This document shows positions 4,182 to 8,758 of a DNA stretch of 8,758 nucleotides, in pieces. The notes below the pieces were generated by a model. The model was not told where the DNA came from. It saw nothing but the letters and a program-made list of their open reading frames with translations, and searched no databases. Source of the DNA: a bacterium (GTDB lineage Bacteria > Verrucomicrobiota > Verrucomicrobiae > Opitutales > Opitutaceae); the NCBI GenBank assembly GCA_021780625.1, contig JAJXYI010000711.1, positions 1-8,758 on the forward strand, written 5' to 3'. Position 1 is the first letter of the stretch. Each line of letters opens with the position of its first letter. The position numbers and the translations under genes are program-made.

Positions 4182-6632
4182 TCAGAACGGCGGACGCGTG
4201 GCGGACTCGTGTGCGCGCTCGACGAGCACGGCCTTCAGTTTCGAGAGAACCGCCTCGGTCGAGCAAGGCTTGGCAAGAAAATGCCGCGCTCCTGCCGCCG
4301 AGGCGCGCTCGACATCGCCGTGCGCGTTGAGACCGCTCGCCGCGATGATGGGTAGCCGCGGGTTGATGCGACGAAGGGCCGAGATGAGGGCGGGGCCGTC
4401 CATCACGGGCATGCTCATGTCGGTCAACACCACGGCGATCTGCTCCCGGTGCAGCGCGTACAATCCCACCGCCTGGGCGCCGTCGGCTGCCGTGACGACC
4501 CGGTAGCCGTACGACTCGAGCGTCTTTCGGGTGATGTCCCGGATCGAGGCCTCGTCCTCCACGAGCATGACGAGCTCGCCGTTTCCGCGCGGGAGCCGTT
4601 CCCCGCCGACGTCGGGATCGGCGAAAGTCGCCGGGCCGTCCTGAGCGCGAAGGTAAATGGTGAATACGCTGCCGACCCCGGGTTCGCTGCGCACCTCGAC
4701 CGTCCCGCCATGGCTGCGCACGATACCCATGACCGTCGAAAGACCGAGGCCCGTGCCCTTGCCCAGGTCCTTGGTCGTGAAGAACGGTTCGAAAATGCGG
4801 TCAACGACGTCCGGGGGCATGCCGCATCCGGTGTCCTCGACTTCCACGACCACGTAAGGCCCGGCCGCCAGCGCCTGGCGGGCGCCGGATTTTCCGGCAC
4901 CGACCGTTGCATTCGAGGCCTTCAGCGTCAGATGACCGCCGCGAGGCATCGCGTCGCGCGCGTTGACGCACAGATTGAGCAGCACCTGGTTGATCTGGGT
5001 CGGATCCCCGAGCACAGGCCAGAGGTCGTCGGGAATCGAGGAGCGCAGCAGGACATTTTTCGGGAACGTGTTCCGGACGATCGCCTCGACGTCGCGCACG
5101 ATCTCCCCCAGCCGCACCGAGACCTTTGCACCCTCGACACCGCGGGCGAAAGAGAGCACCTGCTTCACGAGGTCCGAGCCGCGGCGCGCACTTCGTTCGA
5201 TGGTGTCGACGACATGCCGGGCGCCCTCGTCCGTGGCGAGGTCCTTGAGCAGCTCGATGCCCATGAGGATCGGAGCCAGGATGTTGTTCAGGTCGTGAGC
5301 GATGCCGCCGGCGAGCGTGCCGATGCTCTCCATGCGCTGGGCGCGCAGGAACTGCTCCTGGAGGCGTTTCTGCTCGGTGATGTCGGCGTCGATCGCGAGC
5401 ACCGCCTTGGGGCGCCCCTGGTCGTCGCGAACGAGCGTCCAGCTGACGTCGACGACGATCGGGCGCCCGTCCTTGGTGTGTTTCACGATTTCGCCGTGCC
5501 ATTCCCCGCGGTCGAGAAACTCGGACTGCACCTGGTCGAAGCGGGAGGAATCGCGATACAGGAGTTCTCGGGAGGACCGGCCGACGGCCTCGTCGGAGGT
5601 CCAGCCGTAGGTGCGTTCGGCGCCCTTGTTCCAATAGACGATGTGATCGTCGAGGTCCTTCACGAAGATCGCGTCGTGCGCCCGGTCCAGGAGCGTGGCC
5701 TGCTCCTTGATCCGGTCCTCGGCAAGGCGGCGCTCGGTGATGTCCTCGGACGTGCCCACGATCCAGCGTTTTCCACGGGCTTCGTCATGCACGGGCGATG
5801 CACGATCGCGGATCCACCGCGCGGTGCCGTCGGGGCGGACGATTCGATAGATCTCATCGTAACCGGCAGCGCCCTGGCAGGCGGCGACCGATGCCATGCG
5901 CGGCCGATCCTCCGGATGGATCGATTCGAGGAAGGTCGAGCGCTTCGCGAGAAAATCGGAGGCAGGGCGTCCCCAGATCTTTTCGAAGGCGGGGCTGATG
6001 TAGGTGATCCGGTCCGCTTCCGGATCGGTGATCCAGAACACCTCGTTGATGTTTTCCGCGAGCATCCGGAACCGCTGCTCCGTCTCGCGAAGTGAGATCT
6101 CAGCCGTCTTCCGGTCGCCGATGTCGCGCTGGAGGGCGCGGTTGGCGTCCTCCAGCTGGATGGTCTTTTCCTCCAGTTTTCGGATGAGCGTCTGGCTGTA
6201 GACCTTGAGCAGTTCGCTGTTGTCGCCCGTCGGCGGGCTGGGCGGCTCCTCCAGGGGCTTCGCCGCACGGGATTGCACGTCGCGAATGCGGGCGAGGAAA
6301 TCCTCGGGTTCGGCGGGTTTCAGGATGAAGGCGTCGGCGCCCAGGCTCATGGCCAGCTGTTCGTCCTGGGGCTCGGTGTAGGTCGCGGTATAGACGACGA
6401 AGGGGACCGGCCTGAGAAGAGGATCCGCACGCCAGTGGCGCAGCAGCGTGTAGCCGTCCATCACGGGCATCAGCAGATCGGATACAACCAGGCCGGGGAC
6501 CCGGGCCCTCCCCTTCACGAGGGCCTCCGCGCCGTGCCGGGCCACGTCGACCTCGAACCCCGAGCCCTCCAGCAGCGCGCGCAGGTAGTAGAGGTTGTCC
6601 TCCTTGTCGTCCACGATGAGCACTCGAGTCAT
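4182..6632 (-). CDS. Hybrid histidine kinase REC-PAS-PAS-HisKA-HATPase-REC
   Basis: An 816-residue cytoplasmic hybrid sensor kinase without membrane segments. Order: receiver 1 (about 1-120; acidic D8/D9, phospho-acceptor D52, K105), coiled-coil linker (about 137-183), two PAS domains (about 184-302 and 310-425, each ending in the D-I-T-E type PAC motif), HisKA with H446 in GGIAHDLNN, HATPase with N557, D600-x-G-x-G, FEPFFTTK and GTGLGL (626-631), then receiver 2 (about 687-803; E692/D693, D738, K788). All key residues are present, so kinase and both receivers should be active. The HDLNN-type H box is the HPK4-like/NtrB-like class, unlike the SHELRTP kinase upstream. The ATG at 6632 is set by an ATGA overlap with the receiver gene and a GGAGG site. 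The N-terminal receiver likely takes phosphate from another kinase as input. No output domain is present. Confidence 0.93.
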   Translation of the reverse strand: MTRVLIVDDKEDNLYYLRALLEGSGFEVDVARHGAEALVKGRARVPGLVVSDLLMPVMDGYTLLRHWRADPLLRPVPFVVYTATYTEPQDEQLAMSLGADAFILKPAEPEDFLARIRDVQSRAAKPLEEPPSPPTGDNSELLKVYSQTLIRKLEEKTIQLEDANRALQRDIGDRKTAEISLRETEQRFRMLAENINEVFWITDPEADRITYISPAFEKIWGRPASDFLAKRSTFLESIHPEDRPRMASVAACQGAAGYDEIYRIVRPDGTARWIRDRASPVHDEARGKRWIVGTSEDITERRLAEDRIKEQATLLDRAHDAIFVKDLDDHIVYWNKGAERTYGWTSDEAVGRSSRELLYRDSSRFDQVQSEFLDRGEWHGEIVKHTKDGRPIVVDVSWTLVRDDQGRPKAVLAIDADITEQKRLQEQFLRAQRMESIGTLAGGIAHDLNNILAPILMGIELLKDLATDEGARHVVDTIERSARRGSDLVKQVLSFARGVEGAKVSVRLGEIVRDVEAIVRNTFPKNVLLRSSIPDDLWPVLGDPTQINQVLLNLCVNARDAMPRGGHLTLKASNATVGAGKSGARQALAAGPYVVVEVEDTGCGMPPDVVDRIFEPFFTTKDLGKGTGLGLSTVMGIVRSHGGTVEVRSEPGVGSVFTIYLRAQDGPATFADPDVGGERLPRGNGELVMLVEDEASIRDITRKTLESYGYRVVTAADGAQAVGLYALHREQIAVVLTDMSMPVMDGPALISALRRINPRLPIIAASGLNAHGDVERASAAGARHFLAKPCSTEAVLSKLKAVLVERAHESATRPPF

Positions 6633-7021
6633 GAAAGGTCCTCCGTCTTCGGTGCGCCGCCCAGGAACCGGGAGATCTCGTCCACGAAGGTGTCGGGGTT
6701 GATGGGTTTCTCGATGTATCCGTTGCAGCCCGCGGCGAGTGATTTCTCGCGGTCGCCGACCATGGCATACGAGGTCACGGCGATGATCGGCGTAGCCCGG
6801 AGCAAAGGGATTGCGCGCAGGGCCTGGGCGACGGCATAGCCGTCCATCTTGGGCAGCTGGATGTCGAGCAGGATGAGGTCCGGGCCCAGGCGTTCCGCCT
6901 CCTGGATGCCGCGGATGCCGTCGTCCGCCTGGACCACGCGGTAGCCGCTCTGTTCGAGCATGAAGGTGGCGAGGTAGCGGTTCTGTTCGTTGTCCTCGAT
7001 CAGCAGGATGGTATGGCTCAT
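6629..7021 (-). CDS. Stand-alone response receiver (DivK/CheY-like)
   Basis: A 130-residue single-domain response regulator without a DNA-binding or enzymatic output. The receiver landmarks are complete: acidic pocket E9/D10 in LLIEDNEQN, phospho-acceptor D53 in LLDIQLPKMDG, T83 in the AVTSYA segment and K105 in EKPINP. The N-E-Q-N-R and DIQLPKMDG sequences fit the DivK-like group found beside hybrid kinases. The start MSHTILL at 7021 is preferred over an in-frame Met further upstream because it forms an ATGA overlap with the preceding kinase stop and places beta-strand 1 at the N-terminus; the longer form would add about 19 residues with no homology. The stop also overlaps the next ATG by four bases, so all three genes should be translationally coupled. 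It probably relays phosphate between the two kinases. Confidence 0.93.
   Translation of the reverse strand: MSHTILLIEDNEQNRYLATFMLEQSGYRVVQADDGIRGIQEAERLGPDLILLDIQLPKMDGYAVAQALRAIPLLRATPIIAVTSYAMVGDREKSLAAGCNGYIEKPINPDTFVDEISRFLGGAPKTEDLS
6640..6644 (-). promoter_or_regulatory. Ribosome binding site for hybrid kinase
   Basis: GGAGG on the minus strand, seven bases before the ATG at 6632 and lying inside the end of the receiver gene. It supports this start and suggests the hybrid kinase can recruit ribosomes itself as well as by coupling. Confidence 0.7.
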
Positions 7022-8758
7022 GGGTCGATCCGATGTTTGAGGGGAAGGTCGACTGTGAAGACGCTTCCCCGTGACCACTGACTTTCGACTGAAATCTCGC
7101 CTCCGAGCAGTCCCGCCAGGCGGCGGCAGATGGCCAGTCCGAGGCCGGTGCCCTCGTGCTCGCGGGAGAGGCCGGTGTCGATCTGGCGGAACGGCTTGAA
7201 CAGGGCCTCGAGGTCCTCGGGCTTGATGCCGATGCCCGTGTCGGCCACGCGCAGCCTGACGGCGTCGTGCGCCGGTCCGCCGGTTCCATTGCGGGCGCCC
7301 GGAACAAGCTCGGCCGAGAGGCTCACCTCCCCAGCCTGCGTAAACTTCACGGCGTTGTTCAGCAGGTTGAGCAGGATCTGCTCGACGCGCCGACGGTCGC
7401 TGACGATCTCGCCCACGCCGGGACGCACGGCAACCGACAGGCCGAGCCCCTTCTTTTCCGCCAGGGGTTTCACGAGGGCGGTCGTGCGCTCGATCGAAGC
7501 CGGCAGGTCGAAGGGCTCGGAGTGGACCGTGAGCTGGCCCGCCTCGATCTTGGAGAGGTCCAGCACGTCGTTGATCAGCTCGAGCAGGTGGCGCGCACTC
7601 GCGCGCACCATCGAGAGCTGCTTGGCCTGTTCCGGATTGAGCGGGCCGGCCATGCCGCGGAGCACGATGCCGGTGAACCCGATGATCGAGTTGAGCGGCG
7701 TGCGGAGCTCGTGGGACATCGTCGCGAGAAAGCTCGACTTGAGGCGATCCGCCGCCTCGGCCCTGACGAGCGCGGCCTCGAGCTCGGCGGTGCGCTCGGC
7801 GACACGGTGTTCGAGCGTCGAGGCGAGTTCCCGAAGCGCAGCCTCGGCACGCTTTCGTTCCGAGATGTCGATCCCGACCCCCACGAGGCAGCGCCGCCCC
7901 TGGTAATCGAGACGCCGGCCGGTGAAATAATACGGCGTTCTGCGCCCGTCCTTCGAGAGGAAGGGCGCCTCCACGGACGACTCGCCGCGGTCGAACACCT
8001 GCGAGATGCGCTCGACGAGCGCGCCGCGGTCCGCCTCGGCGAAAAAATCCAGCGGATGCATCCGGCCGATCTCGCTGGCCGTGTAGCCGGACACTTCCTC
8101 GAAATTTCGATTCCAGCGAAGGAAGCGCCCCTGTTCGTCGTAGAAATACAGGATCCCGGGCATGCTCTCGATGATCGAGTCGGAAAACAGCTTTTCGCTG
8201 CGCGCGGCGGCCTCGGCCGTGCGGCGCTCCCCCTCGACCTTGATGGCATCAAGCGCGAAGGAGATGTCGAACGCCGCCTCGGTGAGGATGGCGACCTCCC
8301 TGTCCTGAAAACAACCCGCCTCGTCTGCGTACACCGTCAACGTCGCGACCGGCACGCCCTGTATCCGGATTGGAAATGCAGCGGACGAGCGGAACCCCTG
8401 GCGCAGCGAATGCACTCGGAAAGGGAGCGTGGCGGGATCCTCGAGCAGGTCGTTGCAGACGTAGGGGCGATCTTCCCGGAAGGCGATGCCCGTCGGTCCC
8501 TGCCCCTCCGGACGCTCGTCGACATAGATCGTGACCTGTTTCAGGTATCCCTCGCGGTCTCCCCACGACGCGACCGGGCAAAGGGCATGGCTGTCCGGAT
8601 CGTGCCATCCGATCCATGCCATGCGGAATCCGCCGTACTCCGAGAGCACCTGGCAGACCCTGGAAAAGAGTTCGTCGCGGTCGTGGGTCATCACGATCGC
8701 CTGGTTGATCTGGCTGAGCGCCGCGTACAGGCGCCTGAGGCGTTCGATCTCCGCCTCG
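7018..8758 (-). CDS. GAF-PAS sensor histidine kinase, 5' end outside window
   Basis: The frame is open to the right edge, giving 579 C-terminal residues. Order of visible parts: linker (1-22, ERLRRLYAALSQINQAIV), GAF domain (about 28-172), PAS domain (about 190-302, ending IDISERK), coiled coil (about 302-340), HisKA with phospho-acceptor H349 in SHELRTP (codon 7711-7713), and HATPase with N468, D506-TGIGI, FKPFRQID and GTGLGL (536-541). It autophosphorylates and should pass phosphate to the coupled receivers. A GTG/ATG at 8694/8691 could be misread as the start, but the linker before it, a common lead-in to this GAF type, continues in frame to the edge; more PAS or sensor domains probably lie beyond. 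No membrane segment is visible. The stop overlaps the receiver's ATG by four bases. Confidence 0.92.
   Translation of the reverse strand, partial: EAEIERLRRLYAALSQINQAIVMTHDRDELFSRVCQVLSEYGGFRMAWIGWHDPDSHALCPVASWGDREGYLKQVTIYVDERPEGQGPTGIAFREDRPYVCNDLLEDPATLPFRVHSLRQGFRSSAAFPIRIQGVPVATLTVYADEAGCFQDREVAILTEAAFDISFALDAIKVEGERRTAEAAARSEKLFSDSIIESMPGILYFYDEQGRFLRWNRNFEEVSGYTASEIGRMHPLDFFAEADRGALVERISQVFDRGESSVEAPFLSKDGRRTPYYFTGRRLDYQGRRCLVGVGIDISERKRAEAALRELASTLEHRVAERTAELEAALVRAEAADRLKSSFLATMSHELRTPLNSIIGFTGIVLRGMAGPLNPEQAKQLSMVRASARHLLELINDVLDLSKIEAGQLTVHSEPFDLPASIERTTALVKPLAEKKGLGLSVAVRPGVGEIVSDRRRVEQILLNLLNNAVKFTQAGEVSLSAELVPGARNGTGGPAHDAVRLRVADTGIGIKPEDLEALFKPFRQIDTGLSREHEGTGLGLAICRRLAGLLGGEISVESQWSRGSVFTVDLPLKHRIDP

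Noticed and set aside
4449..6095. 548-residue open frame on the + strand
   Set aside because: It is antisense to the hybrid kinase, which has complete domain motifs. Long antisense frames are expected in high-GC genes, and the translation shows no family motifs.
6633..7307. N-terminal extension of the hybrid kinase
   Set aside because: It overlaps the receiver and GAF-PAS kinase genes out of frame; the ATG at 6632 has a GGAGG site, an ATGA overlap and starts exactly at the receiver's first beta-strand.
7018..8694. GTG at 8694 as the start of the GAF-PAS kinase
   Set aside because: The frame continues to the window edge with a linker (ERLRRLYAALSQINQAIV) that commonly precedes this GAF type, so the real start is outside.

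Overview
The window is high-GC bacterial DNA with long, densely coding genes. Domain content (PPi/ATP-type phosphofructokinase, PagL-like outer-membrane enzyme, hybrid histidine kinases) and the style of intergenic repeats suggest a Gram-negative environmental bacterium. My best guess is Verrucomicrobiota, Opitutaceae-like; this is an inference from general resemblance, not a proven assignment.

Layout. 1-765 (+): C-terminal two thirds of a phosphofructokinase, closed by a strong intrinsic terminator (793-821). 850-2367 (-): a 505-residue membrane protein that joins a fatty acid hydroxylase/sterol desaturase-type domain to a hemolysin III (PAQR-type) domain; it converges on the phosphofructokinase. 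2368-2595: divergent intergenic region holding an 8-bp inverted repeat. 2596-3081 (+): OsmC/Ohr-family thiol peroxidase-like protein. 3344-3871 (+): PagL-like lipid A 3-O-deacylase with an intact His/Ser/Glu triad, with codon use unlike its neighbours and flanked by an inverted pair of 26-nt intergenic repeats. 3872-4181: gene-free, built of several repeat modules including a large imperfect inverted repeat (3940-4086). 4182-8758 (-): a signalling operon of three genes linked by two ATGA stop/start overlaps: a GAF-PAS histidine kinase (5' end outside the window), a stand-alone receiver, and a REC-PAS-PAS-HisKA-HATPase-REC hybrid kinase.

How they fit. The three signalling genes very likely form one phosphorelay module; no HPt or DNA-binding output is visible, so the final target lies elsewhere. 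Three adjacent genes touch lipids or oxidative stress (hydroxylase-PAQR fusion, OsmC, PagL-like deacylase), but they are separate transcription units and a joint pathway is only a speculation. The most unusual object is the hydroxylase-PAQR fusion, whose PAQR half keeps the fold-defining motifs but has lost the aspartate and both TM7 histidines expected at the zinc site.
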